Below, one piece after another: positions 26,655 through 34,796 of a stretch of 64,000 nt of DNA. Within the stretch, counting starts at the first letter, position 1, and each line of letters begins with the position of its first letter. Under the pieces are notes generated by a model, which was not told the DNA's origin, did no database searches, and worked only from the letters and a program-made list of their open reading frames with translations. Source of the stretch: JBEPTX01 sp041691795 (GTDB taxonomy: Bacteria; Patescibacteriota; Saccharimonadia; Saccharimonadales; Saccharimonadaceae); NCBI GenBank assembly GCA_041691795.1, contig JBEPTX010000001.1, positions 124,001-188,000 on the forward strand. The letters are read 5' to 3'. Position numbers and translations under genes: made by a program.

Positions 26655-29357
26655 ATGACTAAAAATCAACACACAGACGGCTTATCTTATAAACGTATGG
26701 ACTTGCACGTACACACGCCAGCCTCCACTGATTTCATCGACAAGACGGTAACGCCTGAACAGATTGTCCAAACAGCAATTGAAAATGGCTTAGAGGCGAT
26801 AGCTATCACAGACCATAACAGTGGTGAATGGATTGATTCGATAGTAACGGCAGCTAAGAATACCGCCCTTGTTATTTTTCCAGGTGTTGAAATTACGTGC
26901 TCTGGCGGCAGAGGCGGTATACACGTCATAGCAATCTTCGACACAGGCTGTAAGAAAGAACACGTAGATTACTTGCTGTCCAATCTTGGCGTTAAGCCAG
27001 AAGATAGGGGCAGGCTTGATAAGGTTATCGATAAGTCAGTTCTTGATGTAGCCAAAGAGATTAGAAAAGCAGGTGGCTTGGCGGTTCTTGCCCATGCTAA
27101 TTCTACGAACGGCGTACTGTCAGAGATACAGGGTCAAGAGCGGATAGGCATCATTACTAGTAAGCTAGTTGACGCAGTTGAAGCAACTGACACAGAGGAC
27201 GCGGCAAAGCAAGCTCAGAAAAAAAGAACAATGGATTTCCTTGACGGTTCAAATAACGACTATAAGAATACTGTGCTTGCAGTTTATCAAGCATCTGATA
27301 ATCCAGATGCTGACGGCGACGACAGGAATGGTCACGGTCTGTACGGAATTGGCAAAAGAAGCACATATTTCAAAGTTGATGAAATATCGCAGGAAGCACT
27401 ACGACAATGCTTTACTGACCCTAAAGTACGGCTAAGGCTTTCAGACCATCAATACGAATACCCTCGTATAACCAGCATCGATATTGAAGGTGGCTACTTT
27501 GATAAAAAAGGAGCTACGTTTCACGAAGGGCTGAATAGTATTTTAGGTGGCAAGGGAGCGGGAAAATCTTTACTAATTGAATTACTAAGATTTGGGTTGA
27601 ACCAAGCGTCTAGCGTAGACACTATTAGTATCGACCACCAAACAAAGCTACAGAAAAGACTAGAAAACTATGGTCGTGTAACGATTAGCCTAACAACTCC
27701 TAATGGCATAAAAAGAACCTTAACTAGAACTTTTAAGCCAAGTGAAAACAGCCCATTTGAAACTGCTGAAATGTCTAGTCAGGCAGACAACTTCCCCGTT
27801 TTGTTTTTAAGTCAAAACGAGATTATTAACATTGCCGAGAAAGAAAAAGCTCAGCTCGCCTTTATTGACCAATTCTTTAATTTCAAACACCATCAACTTG
27901 TTATTGCTGACCTCGAACAGCAACTTAGCGAGCATGACGCTAAACTTGCCGATTGTATTAGAGCCTTAAAAGAAGTGGGCGAGGTAAAGGTTCTTGCTGA
28001 TAGCGTTAGCAAAGACTTAATAGACCTAGACAAGAAGCTCCAAGCCCCGATATTTGATGAGCTAAAAAACCAGGAAGCTAAAAAACAGTATCTAGAACGC
28101 CAGAGAGAAGAGCTAGAGAGCTTAGCAGAAACTGCCGAAGGTGTCTTGCGGTTGGACTTGATGAGCTTTTCCGACATTAAGCAGCTATCTGAAGAAATAC
28201 AGGAAGACCCCTTGGTCAAGAGGCTAGCTGATATTGAAAAACAAGCAAAGGGTGATATCAAAACTCACATTACGGACATTCAACAAGCAATAGCGGACGG
28301 CTTGAAGCAAATTGCAGCCGAACAATTGTCATTTCAACCTCACTACACAGTGGCAAAAGAAAAGTATGATGAGCATGTGCGGCAGAGTGGTGGTGACGGA
28401 AAGGTGCTTGCAGAAAAGCGTGCCCAAAAAGCAAAGGAATTGCAGGACTTGCGGGGCAGGCATCAACGCCTAGCACTGAAGAGCGGTATTACAAAAGAGG
28501 TTGCCGAACAACGAAAGGTTGTGCTGGATAAGCTAAAAGAGGCATATGACTTATATGCTAAAGAACGTCAGAGTAAAGTTAAAATTATTGAAAAATCATC
28601 TGCTGGTCGGCTCAGTCTTGATATAAACATCGCTGACAACAAAGATGAATTTACCAAAAGGTTAACTGAGCTCAAAAAAGGTTCGTATCTCAAAGACTTT
28701 GAGATTGAGCAGATTAGTAGCAATATTGACCCGTATACGCTTATCAATCTTGTCCTGTATTACGTTATACGAGGGGATGAGGACTATATTCAGCAAATCG
28801 CAGACACGGTAAAACTAGACCCCGAAAGAGTTAAAATACTTGTTGAGTTTCTGGTTAATAATTTTGAACATGAAGAGCTTTTAGAATTGCAGTATAAAGC
28901 AATGCCAGAAGATAGACCTTACATTGCCTACAATGTTGCTAATGACCCCCAGAGGACGGATTTCCGCCCGCTTTCCGAGCTATCTACTGGTCAAAAATGT
29001 ACAGCAATGCTTATCATCGCACTAAGCGACGGCAATCAGCCAATAGTAATTGACCAGCCCGAGGACTCTCTCGACATCAAGTCGGTTTGGCAGGATATGT
29101 GCAAAAAGCTTAGAAAAGGTAAAGAGACCAGACAGTTCATATTTACCACCCATAACTCAAGTCTTGCTGTGGCATCTGATACGGACAAATACATCATAGT
29201 TGAAGGAGGCTCAAGCACTGGCGATTTTGTCATGGCTGGTGCAATGGACCAACCTAGTATCAACGACGAGGTAATAAAGTACCTTGAAGGTGACTTGGAT
29301 GCCTACAACCTCAAATCAGAGAAGTACAATATCAAGAGAAAGCTGAATCGGGATTAG
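26655..29357 (+). CDS. TrlF-like PHP domain fused to SMC-like ATPase
   Basis: About 900 aa. PHP metallophosphoesterase domain 15-240 with metal motifs DLHVHT, ITDHN, GVEIT and LAHAN. Then an ABC/SMC-type ATPase: Walker A GGKGAGKS (about 300), coiled coil about 400-660, signature ELSTGQKCTAMLII (about 780), Walker B IVIDQPEDSLD (about 798) and switch FTTHN. This fits the TrlF family of AAA-like ATPases; a defence role is suspected from context. CATAAT at 26643-26648 ends 6 nt before the ATG at 26655; an ATG at 26649 is also in frame. Confidence 0.87.
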   Translation: MTKNQHTDGLSYKRMDLHVHTPASTDFIDKTVTPEQIVQTAIENGLEAIAITDHNSGEWIDSIVTAAKNTALVIFPGVEITCSGGRGGIHVIAIFDTGCKKEHVDYLLSNLGVKPEDRGRLDKVIDKSVLDVAKEIRKAGGLAVLAHANSTNGVLSEIQGQERIGIITSKLVDAVEATDTEDAAKQAQKKRTMDFLDGSNNDYKNTVLAVYQASDNPDADGDDRNGHGLYGIGKRSTYFKVDEISQEALRQCFTDPKVRLRLSDHQYEYPRITSIDIEGGYFDKKGATFHEGLNSILGGKGAGKSLLIELLRFGLNQASSVDTISIDHQTKLQKRLENYGRVTISLTTPNGIKRTLTRTFKPSENSPFETAEMSSQADNFPVLFLSQNEIINIAEKEKAQLAFIDQFFNFKHHQLVIADLEQQLSEHDAKLADCIRALKEVGEVKVLADSVSKDLIDLDKKLQAPIFDELKNQEAKKQYLERQREELESLAETAEGVLRLDLMSFSDIKQLSEEIQEDPLVKRLADIEKQAKGDIKTHITDIQQAIADGLKQIAAEQLSFQPHYTVAKEKYDEHVRQSGGDGKVLAEKRAQKAKELQDLRGRHQRLALKSGITKEVAEQRKVVLDKLKEAYDLYAKERQSKVKIIEKSSAGRLSLDINIADNKDEFTKRLTELKKGSYLKDFEIEQISSNIDPYTLINLVLYYVIRGDEDYIQQIADTVKLDPERVKILVEFLVNNFEHEELLELQYKAMPEDRPYIAYNVANDPQRTDFRPLSELSTGQKCTAMLIIALSDGNQPIVIDQPEDSLDIKSVWQDMCKKLRKGKETRQFIFTTHNSSLAVASDTDKYIIVEGGSSTGDFVMAGAMDQPSINDEVIKYLEGDLDAYNLKSEKYNIKRKLNRD

Positions 29358-29470
29358 AGCACAGGAGCAATTTTGTCAAAGACGATTAAGAAGACAGCCG
29401 AAAAATCAGACACCTACTAAATCGCCCGACAGATTGAACTCCACAGCCAATTCCTTTAGAATATAGTTAT

Positions 29471-29513
29471 CATGTAGGGCTTCAGCAGATGTTTGAAGTG
29501 TGTCTGCTACATG
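29471..29513 (+). other. Structured stretch after the TrlF-like gene
   Basis: CATGTAG and CTACATG close a stem with an inner GCAGA/TCTGC helix. Alternatively CTTCA/TGAAG pairs inside. It stands between the TrlF-like gene and a strong terminator, and may be part of its 3' untranslated region or a small RNA. Confidence 0.35.
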
Positions 29514-29516
29514 GCA

Positions 29517-29555
29517 CCATAGAAAATGCCCACCTTGTGTGGGCTTTTTCTATGG
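29517..29555 (+). terminator. Long terminator closing module 1
   Basis: CCATAGAAAA/TTTTCTATGG and inner GCCCAC/GTGGGC form a 16-bp stem with one T-T mismatch and loop CTTGT, including a T-run. It ends transcription from the TrlF-like gene and abuts the tRNA-derived structure. Confidence 0.75.
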
Positions 29556-29662
29556 TATAGCAGCTGGGACTCTAACCCTCGACCTCTTCAAAGATAAAAA
29601 TTGTCGAGAGCCCGAACTCCGGCCTACAGGCCCCGAGAGTTCTAGGGTCTCTTCACCCGCAC
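29556..29662 (+). repeat. tRNA-Gly-derived mirrored structure, copy 1 (right end of module 1)
   Basis: Contains an inverted copy of the tRNA-Gly T-arm region (29568-29589, one mismatch to the inverse of 13637-13658). Then come CTCGAC/GTCGAG pairing around a short loop, a direct T-arm piece GTCGAGAG, a hairpin GGCC-TACA-GGCC, and a direct copy of the tRNA 3' end (GTCTCTTCACCCGCAC). Outer arms GACTCTA/TAGGGTC pair with a G-T. It ends in the direct repeat that bounds module 1. Confidence 0.7.
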
Positions 29663-29742
29663 AAATCGACCCAAATGTTTTTCAAACAGTATAGCTTCTA
29701 ACAAATCAGCTCCTACGGAACTCTTTTTGTTATGATGAAAGT

Positions 29743-30912
29743 ATGAACGTTCTTGATGCCATCTTTCATGCTCTCTCGATGTCTTTTTCGATGGGCTGGG
29801 AAATACTATGGCCTCTCATTCTCGGATTTGCATTGTCTGGGGCTATACAGGCTGTTGTATCACATAAACAAATGAGTATGCTATTACCCGATGACAAGCC
29901 GAGGACACTCATCAAGGCCAGTCTTTTGGGTGCTGCATCTAGTTCGTGCTCTTATGCAGCAGTAGCCCTCTCTCGCTCTATCTTTAAAAAAGGGGGTAAC
30001 TTCACTGCTGCAATGGCATTTGAGATAGCGAGCACGAATTTGGTCATCGAGCTCGGGATTATTATGGTGCTGCTTCTTGGCTGGCAATTCACAGCTGCTG
30101 AGTTTGTCGGTGGCCCAATTATGATTGCTCTTCTAGCAATTATTTTCAAACGCTTCCTTGCAAAACGACTTGTTAGTGATGCCCGTCTGCAAGCCGAAAA
30201 GGGTGTGCCTGGACTGATGGAAGGCCACGCCGCTATGGATGACATGGCAGTCGAGGGAAACCAATCAATCCTAAAGAAATTACTCTCAAGCGAAGGCCGC
30301 ACGGCTACAAGTCATTTCTTCGTAATGGACTGGGTAAGTATTTGGACGGATATTGTCATTGGATTGCTAATTGCTGGTGCACTTGCTGCTTGGGTGCCTG
30401 ATTCATTCTGGCAAATGCTATTTCTGAGTAAAGATCCCGTCGGCTCTGTACTGTGGGGGCCAATCATTGGCCCGTTGATTGCTGTCATTAGTTTTGTCTG
30501 TTCAGTTGGTAATGTCCCTCTTGCGGCCGTGCTATGGAATGGGGGCATTAGTTTCGGGGGAGTTATCAGCTTTATCTTTGCCGACCTTATCATCTTGCCC
30601 ATTGTTCGCATTTACGCCAAATATTACGGCTGGAAGATGGCTGGTTTTATCTTTGTGACTTTTTACGCAGCGATGGTGCTAGCTGGCTATGCCATTGAGC
30701 TCCTATTTACATTCTTCCACCTCATTCCAACTGTTCGCAATGCAAAAGTGCTTGAAGCAGCTATTACTTGGAACTACACGACAATTCTAAACATTGTTTT
30801 TCTTATAATCGCTAGTCTACTTTTGTGGCGTTTTATGAAGACAGGTGGCCCTATGATGTTAAAAATGATGAACCAGAAAAGTGGTATGACTCACGATCAC
30901 GGACATCATTAA
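29743..30912 (+). CDS. COG0701/UPF0718 family permease (ArsP-like)
   Basis: 389 aa, about eight to ten membrane helices in two halves around a cytoplasmic loop (about 150-190). The motifs GAASSSCSYAAVALSRSIF and a second half with VSFVCSVGNVPLAAVLW are the repeat signature of predicted permeases related to ArsP organoarsenical efflux. The tail is His-rich (HDHGHH), suggesting metal contact. TATGAT ends 6 nt before the ATG. It is the only gene of module 2. Confidence 0.85.
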   Translation: MNVLDAIFHALSMSFSMGWEILWPLILGFALSGAIQAVVSHKQMSMLLPDDKPRTLIKASLLGAASSSCSYAAVALSRSIFKKGGNFTAAMAFEIASTNLVIELGIIMVLLLGWQFTAAEFVGGPIMIALLAIIFKRFLAKRLVSDARLQAEKGVPGLMEGHAAMDDMAVEGNQSILKKLLSSEGRTATSHFFVMDWVSIWTDIVIGLLIAGALAAWVPDSFWQMLFLSKDPVGSVLWGPIIGPLIAVISFVCSVGNVPLAAVLWNGGISFGGVISFIFADLIILPIVRIYAKYYGWKMAGFIFVTFYAAMVLAGYAIELLFTFFHLIPTVRNAKVLEAAITWNYTTILNIVFLIIASLLLWRFMKTGGPMMLKMMNQKSGMTHDHGHH

Positions 30913-31003
30913 ATAAGTTCGCTGGATAAATGGAATTCCTCAATCAAGCATTTTAATTTAGAATCATTAGTAGCCTCTGTTGCACATGTTTGTAATACGT
31001 CAA

Positions 31004-31117
31004 CTATGGTCTAGCGGCTGGGACTCTAACTCTCGACCTCTTCAAAGATAATAATAGTCGAGAGCCCGAACCCCGCGTCTACAGACGGTGGAAGTTCTAG
31101 AGTCTCTTCACTCGCAC
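31004..31117 (+). repeat. tRNA-Gly-derived mirrored structure, copy 2
   Basis: Bases 31022-31043 are an exact 22-nt inverse of tRNA-Gly 13637-13658. CTCTCGAC/GTCGAGAG pair (8 bp), then a hairpin CGTC-TACA-GACG, then TAGAGTCTCTTCAC (exact copy of 13653-... in the tRNA) and CTCGCAC. Outer arms GACTCTA/TAGAGTC pair fully. Compared with copy 1 the stems differ but still pair, and the TACA loop is kept. Confidence 0.7.
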
Positions 31118-31129
31118 TACAAATTTAAC

Positions 31130-31151
31130 AAAGAGGCCATCTGGTTTCTTT
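31130..31151 (+). terminator. Terminator after the tRNA-Gly 3' relic
   Basis: AAAGAGGCCA/TGGTTTCTTT pair over 10 bp (two G-T) with loop TC and a short T-run. Placed just beyond the tRNA-like 3' end it could be the terminator of the ancestral tRNA-Gly gene. Confidence 0.5.
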
Positions 31152-31192
31152 TTGATATGATAGACGGTAGTTATAAATAGTCGGAGTAAGTG

Positions 31193-31831
31193 ATGATAAT
31201 TCCAGATCAAATTGAACTATGGGACAAGAAGCACGGTGATGGCGATCACGAAGGTTTAAGGCATACTCCAAGCCCATTAGCAATACTGGTTGAACCAAAA
31301 TTCCCTAAGGAGTCTCTGATATTGGAACTTGGTTGTGGTGTCGGAAGAGATGCGGTGTTCTTTGCCGAAAAAGGTCATCAAGTGACTGCTACAGATTCTT
31401 CAAAGGTCGTGATTAAACAAGATGACGAACATTTTGCAGACTCTGGAGTTAAGTTTCTTACTCTAGATATGCAGCAGCGATTTCCATACGATGATCGAAC
31501 CCTTAGTGTTGTTTACGCAAATTTGTCACTACATTATTATTCTGATAGTAAAACCAGAGAAATTATTAAAGAAATTACCAGAGTATTAAAGCCAAATGGC
31601 ATCGTAGCCTTTGCCTGTAAGTCGGTTGATGATTTTCACCACGGTTCGGGTGAAGAAGTCGAGAAAGACATCTTCGTCTCTTCCACTGGTCACGTCAGAC
31701 ACCTATTCACTATTTCATACGCTCGAGAAATCCTAGAAGACTTATTTAGCATAGAACATATTGATGCAATCGAAGAAAAATATAATAATGAGCAAACAAA
31801 CATCCTTCGGTGTATAGCCAGGAAGAAGTAA
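31193..31831 (+). CDS. SAM-dependent class I methyltransferase (TehB/Methyltransf_25-like)
   Basis: 212 aa. Motif I is ILELGCGVGRDAVFFAEKG (about residue 44), followed by VTATDSS and LDMQQRFPYDD; small-molecule methyltransferase of unknown substrate. The start was set at the ATG 8 nt after GGAG; a GTG 3 nt upstream is possible. A TATGAT lies about 30 nt upstream, so this gene has a leader. Confidence 0.87.
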   Translation: MIIPDQIELWDKKHGDGDHEGLRHTPSPLAILVEPKFPKESLILELGCGVGRDAVFFAEKGHQVTATDSSKVVIKQDDEHFADSGVKFLTLDMQQRFPYDDRTLSVVYANLSLHYYSDSKTREIIKEITRVLKPNGIVAFACKSVDDFHHGSGEEVEKDIFVSSTGHVRHLFTISYAREILEDLFSIEHIDAIEEKYNNEQTNILRCIARKK

Positions 31832-31866
31832 TTGGCACATAAATGCCATTTTGATAGTATAGAGGT

Positions 31867-32442
31867 ATGGGAAAAGTAATCGCCGGTATGACCATGTCGT
31901 TGGACGGCTATATCAATGACATTAATGGAAGCGCAGAAAGTCTGAGTCCGGATTTTTCTGAACTCCTTCAGGCTCCTTCTTTCAAGCAAATGGTTAGCGA
32001 CACAGGTGCTGTGATTATGGGCAGACATACGTATGAAATGGCAGACCCGTTTTTGTGGATTAACGATGACTATGAATTCCAAGTTCCTATTTTTGTCTTG
32101 ACGCATACACCTCCATCAAAATATCCGGCGGGAAACGACAAACTTACTCTCACATTTGTAACTGATGGTGTCGAGAGTGCAATTTCACAGGCGAAGCAAG
32201 CCGCGGGCGACAAGATGGTTCAGATAATAGGTGGCGCTGACACTATACAACAATGCCTCAATTCAGGGCTGTGCGACGAGCTGGGGATAGATGTTATGCC
32301 CGTACTGCTTGGGAAAGGACTACGACTATTTGAAAATATCGACACCGATAAGATAACGCTGGAAAGAACTACCGTAGAAGAAACTACTACTATGAGGACG
32401 AGTATTATATTTAGGGTTACGAAGACGAACTCTAGCATATAG
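31867..32442 (+). CDS. RibD C-terminal/dihydrofolate reductase family protein
   Basis: 191 aa. GKVIAGMTMSLDGYIND, VIMGRHTYEM and LCDELGIDVMPVLLGKGLRLF are the signatures of the small RibD_C reductase group (YyaP/YwjB-like), NADPH-binding enzymes whose substrates are mostly unknown. TAGTAT ends 6 nt before the ATG. A paralogue lies at 37974. Confidence 0.88.
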   Translation: MGKVIAGMTMSLDGYINDINGSAESLSPDFSELLQAPSFKQMVSDTGAVIMGRHTYEMADPFLWINDDYEFQVPIFVLTHTPPSKYPAGNDKLTLTFVTDGVESAISQAKQAAGDKMVQIIGGADTIQQCLNSGLCDELGIDVMPVLLGKGLRLFENIDTDKITLERTTVEETTTMRTSIIFRVTKTNSSI

Positions 32443-32533
32443 GATAAGTACTCTTTACACAGTTCTTCAATGTGCCATTTTCTTGATTGAAATGACTTCT
32501 ATGACTTATCGTACTCTTTGTTGCAGTATCCAT

Positions 32534-33451
32534 TTATTCAAAGATGTTCTTATCAGCTTGTCGCGCATGTGTCCAGCCACTTTCTCTAGTAAGGCCTTTC
32601 CAGAATTCAATATAATTAGGCTCAATTTGAATCATTACGCCTGCTGGATTATCAGGGACAATATCCAGCTTAGTCCATTGGTCGCCCAGGTCAGGACCGC
32701 TAGCATCGATGGGAGGCGAAGTTACCGTACCCTTAAACTGCTGCTGATTAAAGTTGTACGACCCGTTAAAAAGTTTGTTACTAAGTTTAGCAACGTAATA
32801 CTCCCATGAATGATGAAGCCTTACGTCCACAATCTTATCGTTCACAGAACTTTCTATAGTTATCACCGACTTAGTTGCTATGAAGTTGTCAATGCATGAT
32901 TGTCGCACTAAGCGATTGAGTTCTTTTGCAAGCACCGCAACTACACGACTCTTTTGTCCTAAAGCTTTGGAGCTAATGAAGGCCATCTGTTTATTTCTAT
33001 CTGACATGCCAAAATCAAAACTTACCCTTCCTCTTCGAGCATAAAAATTAAGATCTAGCTCCTTGGGTAATTCGATGGACCCGTTATCTCCTAACAGTAT
33101 GCAGCAATCAATGTCATGTGCCTTAGCTTTTTCTATAGCATCTTCACCGAAACCATTTTTAGCAAAAATCACACCCTTATGAGCACCGCTCGAAGCTAAT
33201 TCACCAATAACTGCATCCATATCTTGCTGGTTGATTTTTCTTTTGTAATCTTTACAGCTAACGTAAATGCTAACATTAATGCCAGCTACGGATGTGTCAA
33301 TCCAAACGTCTCTCTGCCTAGGAGTGCCGGTATCTTTGTCTGGGATGGAAATGTCATGAGCAATCTTTGCTTGTGGATCTAATGCCCGCAAGAAGGTAGC
33401 TACGGCTTCTTCAAATTTACGCCAAACCGGATCTTCTTTATTAACTGCCAT
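32534..33451 (-). CDS. Mrr-like restriction endonuclease fold protein
   Basis: 305 aa. Residues 1-130 carry a PD-(D/E)XK pattern: RQRDVWIDTS, then VSCKDYKRKINQQDMDAVIGEL and GAHKGVIFAKNGFGEDA, as in Mrr_cat/type IV-like nucleases. The C-terminal 170 residues are of unknown fold. Likely DNA-cutting defence enzyme standing alone, with no methyltransferase partner beside it. Confidence 0.7.
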   Translation of the reverse strand: MAVNKEDPVWRKFEEAVATFLRALDPQAKIAHDISIPDKDTGTPRQRDVWIDTSVAGINVSIYVSCKDYKRKINQQDMDAVIGELASSGAHKGVIFAKNGFGEDAIEKAKAHDIDCCILLGDNGSIELPKELDLNFYARRGRVSFDFGMSDRNKQMAFISSKALGQKSRVVAVLAKELNRLVRQSCIDNFIATKSVITIESSVNDKIVDVRLHHSWEYYVAKLSNKLFNGSYNFNQQQFKGTVTSPPIDASGPDLGDQWTKLDIVPDNPAGVMIQIEPNYIEFWKGLTRESGWTHARQADKNIFE

Positions 33452-33580
33452 ATCAAGTAGTTTATCAGAAGCTAACTTTAAAGATAATATCTGGCTAGTA
33501 GGGTTTTAACCTCAGCGGCCACAATGCTGCCGTACTTCTCTATATCACATAGATATATCCGCATCTGTTAATATAAGTCT

Positions 33581-34006
33581 ATGAGCACCGACCAAGCAGT
33601 CAAAGACTACATTACCTCACTCGATGAACAAACCGCAAAAGATTCCCAAGTGCTGATTGAAATGATGCAACGAATCAGCGGGCGTGAGCCAAAGCTGTGG
33701 AATACTGGTACTCTCGGGTTTGATACCTATCATTACAAATACAACAGCGGGCGCGAAGGCGACGGTCTTATCATCGGTTTTTATCCCAGAAAAGGTAAGA
33801 TTACTGTTTACCTGATGGACGGCACAAAACACTACAGTGAACTACTGGCTAAGGTAGGCAAATATACGAGTACTGGATACTGTATTTATATCAAACGACT
33901 CAGTGATATAGAGCTAGAAGTCCTGGAACAAATCTTGCAAAAATCATATGACAATATCAAGTCCCAAGACGGGCATATAAACCAAATATTATGGAAAGCT
34001 GTATAA
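33581..34006 (+). CDS. DUF1801 domain protein
   Basis: 141 aa. VKDYITSLDEQTAKDSQVLIEMM, a GFDTYHYKY middle and FYPRKGKITVYLMDG are the DUF1801 (YdhG-like) pattern; function unknown, fold related to iron-chaperone-like YdhG. TAATAT at 33569-33574 ends 6 nt before the ATG. Confidence 0.82.
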   Translation: MSTDQAVKDYITSLDEQTAKDSQVLIEMMQRISGREPKLWNTGTLGFDTYHYKYNSGREGDGLIIGFYPRKGKITVYLMDGTKHYSELLAKVGKYTSTGYCIYIKRLSDIELEVLEQILQKSYDNIKSQDGHINQILWKAV

Positions 34007-34050
34007 AACAGAATTCATAAAAACAATAAATGGTATATTAGAATGAAAGT

Positions 34051-34557
34051 ATGAAACATCATAACAACCATTTGATCAGGCAAATTTTAACAGTATTACT
34101 CCAGGCAGTCATTGTACTTATTGGTATCGCAACACTTGGCATTATGCTGCTAGAACCCCGATTTGCGGATCAAAAAGATTGGAGCCTATTCCAGGTATAT
34201 ACTAATGACTCATTATTGTCGTATATATGTGTCGGTTCGATTCCCTTTTTCGTGGCGTTATACCAGGGAATTAGGGTGTTAGGTTATATACGACAAAACA
34301 AGACGTACTCGCAGGCAGTGGTGAATGCACTGCGGACAATAAAATACTGTGCGTTTATTGCTGCGGGCGCGATAGCAGTAGCTGCTGTTTATATTAAGTT
34401 AGCTGCAATTAGTAGTGGTGATGATTCTCCGGGCCCTGATATCCTGGGCATTCTTGCAACTTTCGCTGTTGTTGTTACCGGCATAGTAACGGCAACGTTT
34501 CAACGGCTGTTGCAAAATGCCGTTAATACAAAGTCCAAAAAAGATCGAACGGTCTAG
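34051..34557 (+). CDS. DUF2975-like membrane protein
   Basis: 168 aa, four membrane helices (about 12-33, 56-78, 100-122, 130-152). The stretch FFVALYQGIRVLGYIRQNKTYSQAVVNALRTIKYCA matches DUF2975 small membrane proteins, often next to a small HTH gene; none is present here. TAGAAT ends 6 nt before the ATG. Confidence 0.7.
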   Translation: MKHHNNHLIRQILTVLLQAVIVLIGIATLGIMLLEPRFADQKDWSLFQVYTNDSLLSYICVGSIPFFVALYQGIRVLGYIRQNKTYSQAVVNALRTIKYCAFIAAGAIAVAAVYIKLAAISSGDDSPGPDILGILATFAVVVTGIVTATFQRLLQNAVNTKSKKDRTV

Positions 34558-34605
34558 GGCCACGATGACTCGCTGAACACAAGTCTATACAGCTATAATC
34601 ATCGT

Positions 34606-34791
34606 ATGAGTCATTTCCCAATCGCCTATGTCCCCATTGTTACCAAGCTTCAACCTCAAGAATATTTTGCAGGCTTAATTACCGAACGAGGTTTTAAGAG
34701 AACAGTTCTCTTAAAATTCTTAAACAAAAAGAAAGCGGGCTGGCCTCCGCTATACAGCAGTGGCGTCCCGCGTTTCTACCTAATATACTAG
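34606..34791 (+). CDS. Small hypothetical protein (61 aa)
   Basis: No family recognised; no membrane segment. Supported mainly by a perfect TATAAT (34594-34599) ending 6 nt before the ATG, the window's leaderless pattern. It converges with the CdiA-type nuclease gene 5 nt away. It could be a partial protein or a small partner; neither can be told. Confidence 0.45.
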   Translation: MSHFPIAYVPIVTKLQPQEYFAGLITERGFKRTVLLKFLNKKKAGWPPLYSSGVPRFYLIY

Positions 34792-34796
34792 CAGTG

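Larger units (their letters stand above)
13656..29662. mobile_element. Integrated element (module 1) at tRNA-Gly(GCC), about 16 kb
   Basis: The last 16 nt shared by tRNA-Gly and its flank (GTCTCTTCACCCGCAC, 13656-13671) recur as an exact direct repeat at 29647-29662. Between them lie two recombinases, a Rep-like protein, a SpoVG-like protein, an excisionase-like HTH, a Mod-Res-DUF2779 cassette, DUF488, an XRE regulator and a TrlF-like ATPase: a typical integrative element or phage-plasmid cargo set. The right end carries a tRNA-derived mirrored structure (29556-29662). Structural or conjugation genes are not seen, so it may be a satellite or mobilisable element. Confidence 0.8.
29663..31117. 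mobile_element. Module 2: small permease-bearing segment at the same tRNA-Gly site
   Basis: It lies between two copies of the tRNA-Gly-derived structure (ending 29662 and 31117), so it looks like a second, tandem integration or a relic one. It holds only the COG0701-type permease and short flanks; no integrase. The far end is followed by a terminator (31130-31151) that would suit the ancestral tRNA-Gly gene. Confidence 0.55.

Noticed and set aside
29556..29662. Integron attC site
   Set aside because: CTCTAAC and GTTCTAG look like the conserved end boxes but do not match RYYYAAC and GTTRRRY, and no integron integrase is present. The tRNA-Gly match explains the sequence better.
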